The position numbers were made by a program, and so were the translations under genes. The notes under the pieces are model-generated. The model worked only from the letters and a program-made list of their open reading frames with translations, made no database searches and was not told the origin of the DNA. This document shows positions 1 to 7,301 of a DNA stretch of 7,302 bases, piece after piece (position 1 is the stretch's first letter; every line of letters starts with the position of its first letter). This stretch comes from Betaproteobacteria bacterium (GTDB taxonomy: Bacteria > Pseudomonadota > Gammaproteobacteria > Burkholderiales > UBA9220). Location: assembly GCA_020061285.1 (NCBI GenBank), contig JAGUYQ010000152.1, forward strand, positions 1 to 7,302, written 5' to 3'.

Positions 1-2
1 CC

Positions 3-842
3 GTGTATTCCCCCTCCATGCTGCTTTCCCCACTTGGCCTGATGTCCGTGCTGGCCCATTTCAGTTTCACCCAGTACCTTTTCCCCCAAACCTCTGCCGG
101 GTTTGGCATTAACGGCGCGCTATGGACACTCACTATCGAGGCGATTTTCTACCTGATCCTGCCTTTTGTTGCCCGCTACTTCCTAGGCAAACGCGCGCTG
201 TTCAGCCTAGCAGTGGCCCTCGCCATAACCACGATCTGGCATTACCTGAGTTTCCACGACCTGTATGACCTCGCCATTTGGATACTCGCCCAGGTCAGCG
301 CCTATCCCTATGACGCCTTAACCATCCAGCATTTCTTGGCTCTCCAGTTCCCTGGTCAAGTGTTTTACTTCGCGGTGGGCATGGCGATGACCAACCTATT
401 GTTCCTACCCCCCTTAAAGGCTCAAGCAAGCTCTTCCACATGGCGTTCGACACTCACCGCAATCAGCGTAATAGGCCTCCTTTGGATCATGTGGCTGCTC
501 AGCCGCATCAACCTCTGGCAGACAGCGTGGCTCTATGTTTGGCCCGTCATCGCGGCACTGGCGCTGGGCCTATTGGTACTGTTCTCCGCCACCCCCAATG
601 CGTTCTCCAATCACATCCTTGGCGCCCCTCCCCTGCGCATCATCGGCCTCATAAGCTATAGTGTTTATCTCTGGCATCTTCCCGTAATATTTTTCGTCCG
701 CGAACTGCTTCTTCCCCACCACTTGGCAGGCATCCAAGCCTTCCACTTCATGCTTGCCACCTGTACCGCCCTGACCTTGCTGATCAGCTATTTTTCCTAT
801 GTGTACATTGAACTGCCTTTCCTGAGAAAACGGGAAACATGA
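3..842 (+). CDS. Acyltransferase-3 family membrane O-acyltransferase (5'-partial)
   Basis: C-terminal 279 residues of an integral membrane acyltransferase of the acyltransferase-3 (OafA/YrhL-like) family, which moves acetyl or other acyl groups onto sugars of surface glycans. The visible part has the family signature WTLTIEAIFY at residues 41-50, a FPGQVFYFAVGM segment at 116-127, the late motif ISYSVYLWHLP at 217-227 and a closing YIELPF at 268-273. Seven to nine hydrophobic stretches span the chain. The open frame runs off the left edge, so the GTG at position 3 is almost certainly an internal valine codon. Full-length relatives are roughly 350-400 residues, and the N-terminal Arg/His catalytic region is expected outside the window. 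Its TGA overlaps the ATG of the next gene (ATGA, 839-842), so the two are probably translated together. The family call is firm; the acyl group and acceptor are unknown. Confidence 0.9.
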   Translation: MYSPSMLLSPLGLMSVLAHFSFTQYLFPQTSAGFGINGALWTLTIEAIFYLILPFVARYFLGKRALFSLAVALAITTIWHYLSFHDLYDLAIWILAQVSAYPYDALTIQHFLALQFPGQVFYFAVGMAMTNLLFLPPLKAQASSSTWRSTLTAISVIGLLWIMWLLSRINLWQTAWLYVWPVIAALALGLLVLFSATPNAFSNHILGAPPLRIIGLISYSVYLWHLPVIFFVRELLLPHHLAGIQAFHFMLATCTALTLLISYFSYVYIELPFLRKRET

Positions 843-2725
843 TGCCCCAGACGACCACCCAACCCGTCACCGATCGTGAAACCACGCCTGAAGACTTGCC
901 CTTTGTCGATATCTCCATCGTCACCCACAATTCCGCCCGTTGGATCGAGCGCTTTTTCGACAGCCTGACCCGGCAGGACTATCCTACCCACCTGCTGGGC
1001 ATCCATATTCGGGACAATGCTTCCACCGACGACACAATGGCGCGCTGTCAGGCTGTATTGGCACGGAACGGCAGCCGGTTCAAAAGCTTCCACCTCACTG
1101 AAGGAGAGAACCTAGGTTTCGGATATGGGCACAACCGGAACCTGTCATCGGGTAACGCGCCTTTCTTCCTGGTCACCAATGTTGATCTGGAATTCGCCGC
1201 CGATGCCATCCGACAGGCAGTCACAACCGCCATCCGCGACGAGGACATAACCGCTTCGTGGGAATTTCGTCAGAAGCCCTACGAGCACCCAAAGCTTTAC
1301 CATCCCGTCACCCTCGAAACACGCTGGTCTTCCAGCGCATGCATCCTTCTCCGGCGAACTGCCATCGAAGCCGTGGGTGGATACGAGGAACGCATCTTCA
1401 TGTACGGCGAGGATGTGGAGTTGTCCTACCGTTTACGCGACCACGGCCACAAGCTCCGCTATTGTCCCAAGGCGGTGTGCTGGCATTACAGCTACGAACA
1501 CGCGGGAGAACTCAAGCCGTTGCAATTCTTTGGCAGCACCCTGGCAAATTTTTACATTCGCCTGCGCTATGGTTCTTTCTTTAACATACTGGCTGGATTC
1601 CTGCTGTATTTGTCCCTGTGGCCGCTCCATCCACCCAAGGTACCCAACTTATGGCGCGGGCTGCTGCACAACGGCTGGTCCATGCTTCGCCATGGGCCTT
1701 ATTTCCTGCTCAGCCGCAAGAAAAGCCGCGAGCGTTTTCCCTTGCGGCGCTGGGATTACGAAGCGATCCGCGATGGCGCCTTTTATGCGTACCCCCAGCC
1801 CCCGAGCACCTATCCCCTCATCAGCGTGATTATGCGCACCTATTCCGGCAGGCTTTCCTGGCTGCGGGAAGCGGTGATTTCGGTGTACAACCAAACCTAC
1901 CCCCACATCGAGTTGATCGTGGTAGAAGACGGCTCGGAAGAGGCACGCGCATTCATGGACGAGACAGCCCGCGCTTCCACCCTGGCCTCCGTCGTGTATC
2001 ACCCCCTCCCCAAGCTGGGACGCTGCAAAGCCGGAAACGCCGGCCTAGCGCTGGCGAAAGGGGAATACCTGATCTTCCTGGATGACGACGATTTGTTCTT
2101 TGCCGACCACCTCGAAGTGCTGGCTTTGGAACTCCTGGCCCGCCCTGAAATAGGGGCTTCCTATGCCCTGGCCTTCCAAGTGCCGACCCGAGTCTCGTCA
2201 ACAAAGCCCGTGCGCTACGAGGAAGGCGGCTACATTACGGCGCACCGCCAGCCTTTTTCACGTCCCATCCTCTGGCACCACAACTACCTGCCGATCCAAG
2301 CCGTCCTTTTCCGGCGCAACCTCTACGAACAATACGGCGGCCTCGACGAATCCCTCGACAACCTGGAAGATTGGAACCTATGGACGCGCTACTCCCTGGA
2401 ACGGGATTTCCTGTTGGTGGAAAAAACCACCTCCCTGTACCGCGTGCCGGCTGACCGGAAAGGGAGAATGCAGCGCCAGCAGAGCCTGGACGGTTACTAT
2501 GCCAAGGCGGTCGAAAAACAGCGTGAATTGCGAGTGACCCTCAGCCCGGCCGACACCATGGACTATGCGAAAGAATTGTCCAACAACATCAACGCGCTGG
2601 TGATCCCCTATCTCCCCATCCGCAACGCGCTGGTCAAGAACCGGCTGCTCAACTTGTTCTACTACGTTGCCGTAAGAGTGGTTGCGGAAATCCGGGCACA
2701 GCGGCGCAAAATGAACCGATCCTAG
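839..2725 (+). CDS. Tandem two-domain family-2 glycosyltransferase
   Basis: A 628-residue cytoplasmic or membrane-associated protein with two GT-A fold family-2 glycosyltransferase modules, likely adding two sugars or alternating linkages during glycan assembly. Module 1 (about 22-240) starts with VDISIVTHNS, has IRDNASTDDT at 57-66, a metal/nucleotide motif TNVD at 113-116 in the style of rhamnosyltransferase N-x-D motifs, and the acceptor/base motif YGEDVELSYRLR at 189-200. A hydrophobic linker (about 247-263) may touch the membrane. Module 2 (about 325-545) starts PLISVIMRTYSG, has VVEDGS at 361-366, an acidic DDDD at 415-418 and NLEDWNLW at 508-515. Both modules keep their key acidic residues, so both look active. 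Two ATG codons stand in tandem at 839 and 842; the first gives the ATGA overlap with the acyltransferase gene. Only a weak GGGAA precedes it, consistent with translational coupling. The sugar specificity of either module is unknown. Confidence 0.9.
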   Translation: MMPQTTTQPVTDRETTPEDLPFVDISIVTHNSARWIERFFDSLTRQDYPTHLLGIHIRDNASTDDTMARCQAVLARNGSRFKSFHLTEGENLGFGYGHNRNLSSGNAPFFLVTNVDLEFAADAIRQAVTTAIRDEDITASWEFRQKPYEHPKLYHPVTLETRWSSSACILLRRTAIEAVGGYEERIFMYGEDVELSYRLRDHGHKLRYCPKAVCWHYSYEHAGELKPLQFFGSTLANFYIRLRYGSFFNILAGFLLYLSLWPLHPPKVPNLWRGLLHNGWSMLRHGPYFLLSRKKSRERFPLRRWDYEAIRDGAFYAYPQPPSTYPLISVIMRTYSGRLSWLREAVISVYNQTYPHIELIVVEDGSEEARAFMDETARASTLASVVYHPLPKLGRCKAGNAGLALAKGEYLIFLDDDDLFFADHLEVLALELLARPEIGASYALAFQVPTRVSSTKPVRYEEGGYITAHRQPFSRPILWHHNYLPIQAVLFRRNLYEQYGGLDESLDNLEDWNLWTRYSLERDFLLVEKTTSLYRVPADRKGRMQRQQSLDGYYAKAVEKQRELRVTLSPADTMDYAKELSNNINALVIPYLPIRNALVKNRLLNLFYYVAVRVVAEIRAQRRKMNRS

Positions 2726-2749
2726 TCACGCCCCAGTCGGCAGGCGCGG
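2726..2749. other. 24-base convergent gap, no terminator seen
   Basis: This is the whole gap between the TAG of the + strand tandem glycosyltransferase and the TGA of the - strand epimerase. It is GC-rich. The best inverted repeat is CGCC (2729-2732) with GGCG (2743-2746), a 4-base stem with a 10-base loop and no T-run on either side. I therefore see no intrinsic terminator for either convergent transcript. Confidence 0.6.
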
Positions 2750-3667
2750 TCAATTCCGGTTTTTCAGCAGCCACTCCCAGGTCCGCCGCATGCCTTCTTC
2801 CAGCCTCACATTGGGGCGCCAGCCCAAAACCGACTGGATACGGGCAATATCCAGCACCACACGGCTCACATCCACCTCCCGCGCGCGCCGGTATTCGACC
2901 AGTATCTTCCGCCCGCTCACCTGTTCGGCCATGGCGACCACTTGGTTGAGGGTATGCCCGACCCCGGAGCCGACGTTGTAGGTTCCCGCCTTCCGCGGAG
3001 AGTCCACGGCCATAACGATAGCCGACACCACGTCATCGACGTAAACGAAATCCCGCACATTCTCACCATCCCCCCATAGCTCCATGGAAGCCCCACGAAG
3101 CGCATGCTCCAGGGTGGTGCGGACCAATCCGAAGCCCTGCTCTGGGAACTGCCCCGGCCCATAGGCATTGGCTGGCCGAAGAATGGTAGCGGCGTGGCCT
3201 GCGGCGCGAAAGGCGTGGAAAAACGCCTCCATGGCCATCTTGCCGGCACCATAGTAGGAAACAGGAGCAAGGGGAGCGTCCTCATCCACGGGCCCCGGCC
3301 CGGCGTTTCCATACACCGCCCCGCCCGAGGAAAGAAAAACAAGGTGAATATCTCGTCGCTCCTGGAGAAACTCCAGGACATGCAGGGTTGAAGAGAGCGC
3401 ATCCAGTTCCAAATCGGGATGCCGGGCAGAAGAACCCGGCGTGGTCGAGGCGGCGAGATGCACCACGGTGCCGCAGTCCGCCAACAAAGGCTCCATTTGG
3501 GCCAGATGGGCCATGTCTCCAACATGGACGTCGACGCCCGGCACGGCAAACCCCGCCGCTTGCCGTGCCAGCACATGCACCTTCCTGCCGGCCATCGCCA
3601 ACCGCTTGGCCAGCGCGGTGCCGACAAATCCCGCTCCTCCCAACATCAGGACGCCGTTTCGACTCAT
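2750..3667 (-). CDS. NAD-dependent epimerase/dehydratase (extended SDR)
   Basis: A 305-residue cytoplasmic nucleotide-sugar epimerase or dehydratase of the extended short-chain dehydrogenase family, probably supplying an activated sugar to the neighbouring glycosyltransferases. The Rossmann signature GGAGFVG is at 10-16, an acidic D51 sits after the second strand region (VGDM), and LAAST is at 71-75. The catalytic Tyr-Lys pair is Y139/K143 in SYYGAGKMAME. RPANAYGPGQ (164-173), VRDFVYVDDV (204-213) and YNVGSG (230-235) are typical of UDP-glucose-4-epimerase relatives, and the C-terminal LGWRPNVRLEEGMRRTWEW matches the usual ending. The segment SSGGAVYG (113-120) has glycine where GalE has its catalytic serine. 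The start ATG is preceded by AGAAGGGA. It is the last gene of the - strand block, 33 bases after the family-2 glycosyltransferase. Substrate unknown; 4-epimerase is the best guess, with reductase or dehydratase also possible. Confidence 0.9.
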   Translation of the reverse strand: MSRNGVLMLGGAGFVGTALAKRLAMAGRKVHVLARQAAGFAVPGVDVHVGDMAHLAQMEPLLADCGTVVHLAASTTPGSSARHPDLELDALSSTLHVLEFLQERRDIHLVFLSSGGAVYGNAGPGPVDEDAPLAPVSYYGAGKMAMEAFFHAFRAAGHAATILRPANAYGPGQFPEQGFGLVRTTLEHALRGASMELWGDGENVRDFVYVDDVVSAIVMAVDSPRKAGTYNVGSGVGHTLNQVVAMAEQVSGRKILVEYRRAREVDVSRVVLDIARIQSVLGWRPNVRLEEGMRRTWEWLLKNRN

Positions 3668-3672
3668 GACAA

Positions 3673-3680
3673 TCCCTTCT
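3673..3680 (-). promoter_or_regulatory. Ribosome binding site of the epimerase gene
   Basis: On the - strand, AGAAGGGA stands 5 bases before the ATG at 3667-3665, inside the 33-base gap after the upstream glycosyltransferase. It supports this ATG as the start and shows the gene can be initiated on its own. No promoter is recognisable in so short a gap. Confidence 0.65.
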
Positions 3681-3700
3681 GCAATTCTTCACGCACCGAG

Positions 3701-4723
3701 TCAGTCGATCCTCGGCACGCCGTAGCGCATAAGCAGCCTCAACTTGTGTGGAAAAAACACAAATGGAGCCACGAACTCACGCCAACCGATTTTTCTCGAC
3801 CGCTGAATGCCTCGCCGCAAATCGAACAAGCGCTTGCGGGCATGCCACAGAGAATCGAGGCACGGAAAATAAATTTCCCGCAACAGGCGCGCCTCCCCTT
3901 TCAGCAGCGCCAATACCCCTCCCTCCAGCAACAACAGCAGCACATGCAAGGGAAACAGCAACTGGAACAACGGCGGGGGAAAGCATAGCGCCATGACGAA
4001 ACTCTTGTTGCGTTCGCTCAAGGCCCTGCGCCGCAGGGTGGTGGATAGGCGGTTATTCTGCACGCCACCACCGCCCAGGCTCTTGCCGAGGTAGTGGCGA
4101 AAACCGGAATGCGGGAGGACTTGAACACCATACCCGCGCAGCCGCGCCATGCAGGCCAAGTACATATCCTCGGCAAGGGAATCGAACCATGCCGGGAACC
4201 CGCCCAATTTCTCCCACAGGTCACGGGAAATCCACAAGCATGCGCCGGACACCATGGCGACATCGCCCCGTCCCGCATCCAGGTTGGGCACGGGGTTAAG
4301 AAAGGGGTCGCTCAAACTCCCGCGATCAACCAATTCCCCAGACCGGGCATCGTATTGTGGCAGCCCCAGGATAGCCTCCCCGGCCAGACGCTGGGCATGG
4401 CTGAGCAAGCTACGCAAGGCGTCCGGAAAGAGGCTGGCGTCGTTGTTGAGCAGCAGGACGTATTGTCCCCGCGCCAGGGACACCATGCGGTTGTTGCTGA
4501 CACAGAACCCCTCGTTCTCCGGGCTGGCGATGACCCGAGCCAGGGGATAGCGGCGGCGCACATAATCGGCCGAACCGTCGCTGGAAGCATCGTCGTGGAC
4601 GATTACCTCGAAGGGGAAATCGCAGTCTTGGGCAAAGACCGAATCCAGACACTCCCCGATGACTTCCATGCCGTTGTAATTCGCCACGCATACCGTGCAA
4701 ACCGGAGCGACATCCCCCGTCAT
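3701..4723 (-). CDS. Family-2 glycosyltransferase (rhamnosyltransferase-like)
   Basis: A 340-residue GT-A fold glycosyltransferase of family 2, probably extending a lipid-linked oligosaccharide at the cytoplasmic membrane. The catalytic domain runs from about 8 to 245: CTVCVANYNG near the start, VHDDASSDGS at 42-51, ENEGFCVSNN at 69-78, the nucleotide/metal motif LNND at 92-95 and the acceptor/base motif LAEDMYLACMARLRG at 183-197. SERNKSFVM (236-244) resembles the RNK/RNR segment of WbbL-type enzymes. A hydrophobic stretch at about 249-276 and a basic tail follow, suggesting membrane attachment. The open frame extends 60 codons upstream to a TTG, but that part is Arg/Gly/Pro-rich, lies inside the methyltransferase gene and looks non-coding. 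The ATG at 4723 starts MTGDVAPVCTV, has AGGAAA 8 bases upstream and gives a 4-base overlap with the methyltransferase stop. Donor sugar unknown. Confidence 0.9.
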   Translation of the reverse strand: MTGDVAPVCTVCVANYNGMEVIGECLDSVFAQDCDFPFEVIVHDDASSDGSADYVRRRYPLARVIASPENEGFCVSNNRMVSLARGQYVLLLNNDASLFPDALRSLLSHAQRLAGEAILGLPQYDARSGELVDRGSLSDPFLNPVPNLDAGRGDVAMVSGACLWISRDLWEKLGGFPAWFDSLAEDMYLACMARLRGYGVQVLPHSGFRHYLGKSLGGGGVQNNRLSTTLRRRALSERNKSFVMALCFPPPLFQLLFPLHVLLLLLEGGVLALLKGEARLLREIYFPCLDSLWHARKRLFDLRRGIQRSRKIGWREFVAPFVFFPHKLRLLMRYGVPRID

Positions 4724-5427
4724 TGTATCGGTTTCCTGATGGCGAGCATTCGGCTGTAACGGAAAGGAACCGACTCCCCCTGCGAGCAGCCTCCGAAACT
4801 CTTTTGGATGTCCTCCCTGCCCCAGAAACGCACGTAAAACAAGGAACGGCGCCCCCGCTCCAGAACCGGGGCTACCACGAACACCCCTCCTGCGGCCAGG
4901 CAAGTCTTCACTTGCTCAAGGGCGGCGCGCAGCTTGTCGGCCTCGGTAATGTGTTCTATCACGTCGATCATGACGACCAAGTCGAATTCCCCATCCAGCT
5001 TGTCCGCCGTCACGTCCAGCCGACGGAACTCGAAACCCGGATGGCGCTTTCGCAGTTCAGGGAAAAACACATCGGTGATATCCACTCCGGTATATCGGCT
5101 TACCCCTTGGCCGGCCAGAAGGCCGGTATAGAAACCGTTCCCGCAACCGATCTCCAAAACGCGGGCGGATGAGAAGTCAACGCCCTCGCGCCGGCACATG
5201 TCCAGGAAGACCCGCCCGGCCTCCTTGTACATTTTTTCGTTCTCGGCCTCCGACAGTCCTTCGTCCCCCACGCCCTTGAGGGAAAAGCCATACCGCTCAA
5301 ACCGGTCCTGCCAATAACGGCGGGCATCGTATCCGTTTCCGGAACGGTATTTCAGCGGCGCGATAAGCAACTTGTAAAACACGCGACGACAAAATCCCAC
5401 CGGATCATTTCTCAATTTCGACAGCAT
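4720..5427 (-). CDS. Class I SAM-dependent methyltransferase
   Basis: A 235-residue cytoplasmic class I methyltransferase of the Methyltransf_11/UbiG-like group. Motif I is VLEIGCGNGFYTG at 90-102, the acidic end of the second strand is D116 in YTGVDITD, motif II/III contains RRLDVT (135-140) and FDLVVMIDVIEH (148-159), and AAGGVFVVAP (178-187) is the post-III segment. The first 60 residues are a basic, partly hydrophobic extension (RRVFYKLLIAPLKY, 14-27) that may hold it near the membrane. Placed between two glycosyltransferases and overlapping both (23 bases with the GT4 upstream, 4 bases with the GT2 downstream), it most likely O- or N-methylates a sugar of the glycan or caps the chain. 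A role on a small-molecule substrate cannot be excluded. A strong purine-rich ribosome site precedes the ATG. Confidence 0.88.
   Translation of the reverse strand: MLSKLRNDPVGFCRRVFYKLLIAPLKYRSGNGYDARRYWQDRFERYGFSLKGVGDEGLSEAENEKMYKEAGRVFLDMCRREGVDFSSARVLEIGCGNGFYTGLLAGQGVSRYTGVDITDVFFPELRKRHPGFEFRRLDVTADKLDGEFDLVVMIDVIEHITEADKLRAALEQVKTCLAAGGVFVVAPVLERGRRSLFYVRFWGREDIQKSFGGCSQGESVPFRYSRMLAIRKPIQ
4732..4737 (-). promoter_or_regulatory. Ribosome binding site fixing the glycosyltransferase start
   Basis: On the - strand, AGGAAA lies 8 bases before the ATG at 4723-4721, within the last codons of the methyltransferase gene. It decides in favour of this ATG over the upstream TTG at 4903, which would create a 184-base overlap. 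Confidence 0.6.
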
Positions 5428-6655
5428 GGCCCTCCCCTTGCCGTTTTTGTCCGGCTTTCGTCATTCCGTCGAGCAACGTGCTGTAGGCCTTCGCAACGCC
5501 TTGCCAATCATAACGCCGTACGGCCCATGCCCGCCCAGCCTGCCCAAGACGCCGCTGCAATGCTCGATCCGCCAACAGATCGAGTACCCGGCTTGCCATT
5601 TTATCGCTATCTCCCGGCGGAAAAAGCAGGGCAACGTCTCCATCTCCCACGATTTCCCGCACGGCAGGCAAATCGGAGGCCACGACAGGACACCCGCAGA
5701 ACAAGGCCTCCACGCAAACCAGGCCGAACCCTTCACCGAGGGAAGGAAAAACAAAAGCCGTTGCCCGCCGGTACAGTTCGGGCAAGCGGGCATTATCAAC
5801 GGCCCCGAGGAACCTCACCTGACGCTCCACCCCCAATTCTCGGCTCAGGACACGCAACTCCTTCTCCTGGGGGCCTGCACCGGCCACCGTCAGGGTGACC
5901 AATGGGTGCTGCCTATGAATTACCGGCAGTGCGCGTATCAGCGATACCACGCCTTTCTGCTCCGTCAACCGGCCTGCGTACAGCAATTCGTCCTCGCCAC
6001 GTGCGGCGTTTTCATCCGGGACAAACACCCCGCTCCCGTCCACGCCCATGGAGAGAACGGAAATCTTTCCCGGTTCACCGAAAAGCCCCACGGCATAGTC
6101 CTTCATCGCCTTGCTGACCACGGTCAGCCCATCAGCCTGTGCCATCACCCACCGCTTGACTGCCCGAAAGAAAGGACCACGCAGGCCATACAGGTCACTG
6201 CCGTGGGAGGTACACAGCAAGGCCGGCTTCCGCCGACACAACCATCGCCCGGCAACCGCCACCATCCCTTGGGGAATCAGCCAATGGGCATGAATAACGT
6301 CGATTCCCTCCCGTTCCACCAACCGAACCAAGGCGATCAATTGCGCGAGCATGAACAGCGGCACCAGCAGATAACAGAGCGGGTTACGCCGCAGGTTCGC
6401 CAGTATTCCCCCTTGATAGGCCAAGGCCTCGAGGGCACCGAAAAAGTAGCGGTATCGGACCACTCTCAGACCGCCCCAGCTTTCCCGCAAGCAAGCGCCG
6501 GGCGCGTGGGGAGCCAATACCCAGACATCGAAATCTTCCGCCAAGCGACGGCTAAGCTCGTACACGAAAGGGGGTTCCCGGTCGCCCCGCCAGCGAGGAA
6601 AGGTGGAAGTCAGCACCAGCAGACGCTTGCGGCCGGGGGTTGGGTTATTTTTCAC
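5405..6655 (-). CDS. GT4-family glycosyltransferase (GT-B fold)
   Basis: A 416-residue retaining glycosyltransferase of the GT4 family with two Rossmann-like domains, acting at the cytoplasmic face to add a sugar from a nucleotide donor to a lipid-linked acceptor. The N-terminal domain starts RLLVLTSTFPRW (11-22), with a hydrophobic stretch at 94-111, DVIHAHW at 119-125 and TSHGSDLY at 149-156. The C-terminal donor domain has LLYAGRLTEQKG (224-235), VAGAGP (257-262) and the EX7E pair E308/E316 in SLGEGFGLVCVEA, followed by GCPVVASDLPAVREIV (321-336). Length and motif spacing are normal for the family. It starts with GTG at 6655, the only plausible start before the first strand, preceded by a weak AAAGA. 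The 11-base overlap with the upstream gene suggests coupled translation. The tail (about 398-416) is charged and probably disordered. Donor sugar unknown. Confidence 0.92.
   Translation of the reverse strand: MKNNPTPGRKRLLVLTSTFPRWRGDREPPFVYELSRRLAEDFDVWVLAPHAPGACLRESWGGLRVVRYRYFFGALEALAYQGGILANLRRNPLCYLLVPLFMLAQLIALVRLVEREGIDVIHAHWLIPQGMVAVAGRWLCRRKPALLCTSHGSDLYGLRGPFFRAVKRWVMAQADGLTVVSKAMKDYAVGLFGEPGKISVLSMGVDGSGVFVPDENAARGEDELLYAGRLTEQKGVVSLIRALPVIHRQHPLVTLTVAGAGPQEKELRVLSRELGVERQVRFLGAVDNARLPELYRRATAFVFPSLGEGFGLVCVEALFCGCPVVASDLPAVREIVGDGDVALLFPPGDSDKMASRVLDLLADRALQRRLGQAGRAWAVRRYDWQGVAKAYSTLLDGMTKAGQKRQGEGHAVEIEK
5431..5439 (-). promoter_or_regulatory. Strong ribosome binding site of the methyltransferase gene
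   Basis: On the - strand, AAGGGGAGG sits 3 bases before the ATG at 5427-5425, with AAGGGG 6 bases away. It is embedded in the 3' end of the GT4 coding sequence. It is the strongest ribosome site in the window and supports this start despite the 23-base overlap. Confidence 0.65.
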
Positions 6656-7301
6656 TGTCTTTGTAGTTCAACATGGTGATCTGCTCGGACACGACGCCGA
6701 TCAGGAAGATCAGCACCGAGGTGGTGAACAGCAGCGCGCTCATGTTGGTGAAGCGGTGAATGGTGACAAACGTGTAGAGGTAATACCCCAGCGCCGTGGC
6801 GAAAAACGACAGACTGATGGGAAGGAACAGCTTGAGGGGCGAATACAGCGCACCGATCTTGAAGATGATCAGCAAAAAGCGCATACCGTCCCGCAGGGGC
6901 CGGATGTGGCTCTTTCCCACCCGCCGAGGAGTGTGAATGGGCACATAGGCGACGGCAAAACCGGCGCGAAAAAAACTCATGGTAACGGACGTCGGGTAGG
7001 AAAAGCCGTTGGGCAGCAGATAGAGAAACTTGCGGAACTTGTCCGCCCTCACCACGCGAAATCCCGAGGTCAGGTCGGCAACACGGTGACCGACCATCCA
7101 ACTCGCCAAACGGCTGAAGACATCGTTGGCCACCGCACGGTGCATCCCGGCATGGGAACCGGCAATGCGTGCCCCCACCACCATGTCGTAACCCTCATGG
7201 AACTTCTCCAGCAGTGCGGAAATATCCTCCGCCTTGTGCTGTCCATCCCCGTCCATGAACACCAGCACCTCGCCCGACGCCGCGCGGGCGCCGCTCTTCA
7301 C
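6645..7301 (-). CDS. DPM-like polyprenyl-phosphate glycosyltransferase (5'-partial)
   Basis: C-terminal 218 residues of a family-2 glycosyltransferase of the dolichol-phosphate mannose synthase type, which transfers a sugar to a polyprenyl phosphate carrier. Visible motifs are KSGARAASGEVLVFMDGDGQH, with the metal-binding DGDG at 17-20, VVGARIAG at 41-48, DLTSGFRVVR at 76-85 and the basic RRVGKSHIRP at 126-135. The last 70 residues hold two membrane segments, about 157-179 and 187-208, as in ArnC/GtrB-like bacterial enzymes. The frame is open to the right edge; the GTG at the edge is surely an internal valine, since about 80-100 residues containing the first strand and the nucleotide-binding aspartates are missing. 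It stops with TAA inside the GT4 gene. As the first visible gene of the - strand block it sits upstream of all five partners; the promoter is outside the window. A GT-C or flippase partner is not in view. Confidence 0.9.
   Translation of the reverse strand: MKSGARAASGEVLVFMDGDGQHKAEDISALLEKFHEGYDMVVGARIAGSHAGMHRAVANDVFSRLASWMVGHRVADLTSGFRVVRADKFRKFLYLLPNGFSYPTSVTMSFFRAGFAVAYVPIHTPRRVGKSHIRPLRDGMRFLLIIFKIGALYSPLKLFLPISLSFFATALGYYLYTFVTIHRFTNMSALLFTTSVLIFLIGVVSEQITMLNYKDSEK

Noticed and set aside
1..20. GTG at position 3 as a gene start
   Set aside because: The frame is open to the window edge and the family's N-terminal catalytic region is missing, so the gene begins upstream of the window.
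2729..2746. Possible terminator in the convergent gap
   Set aside because: Only a 4-base stem with a 10-base loop and no T-run on either side.
3419..3988. + strand open frame (189 codons) with a Gln-rich tail
   Set aside because: The Gln run is the reverse reading of Leu-rich codons in the membrane segment of the GT2 gene; no independent coding support.
4094..4759. + strand open frame (221 codons) opposite the GT2 gene
   Set aside because: No domain motif is seen and it lies wholly within convincing - strand coding sequence; such frames are common in GC-rich genes.
5111..5126. Hairpin CCGGCC-agaa-GGCCGG
   Set aside because: It is inside the methyltransferase coding sequence (Leu-Ala-Gly codons) with no T-run, so it is neither a terminator nor an evident regulatory site.
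5563..5584. Perfect inverted repeat CTCGATC / GATCGAG with an 8-base spacer
   Set aside because: It lies inside the GT4 coding sequence (around LDLLADRA), and one such 7-base repeat is expected by chance in a window this long.
5426..6679. Long + strand open frame (417 codons) opposite the GT4 gene
   Set aside because: It is an antisense shadow: its product is Pro/Gln/His/Arg-rich with no recognisable motif, whereas the - strand frame shows a complete GT4 enzyme.
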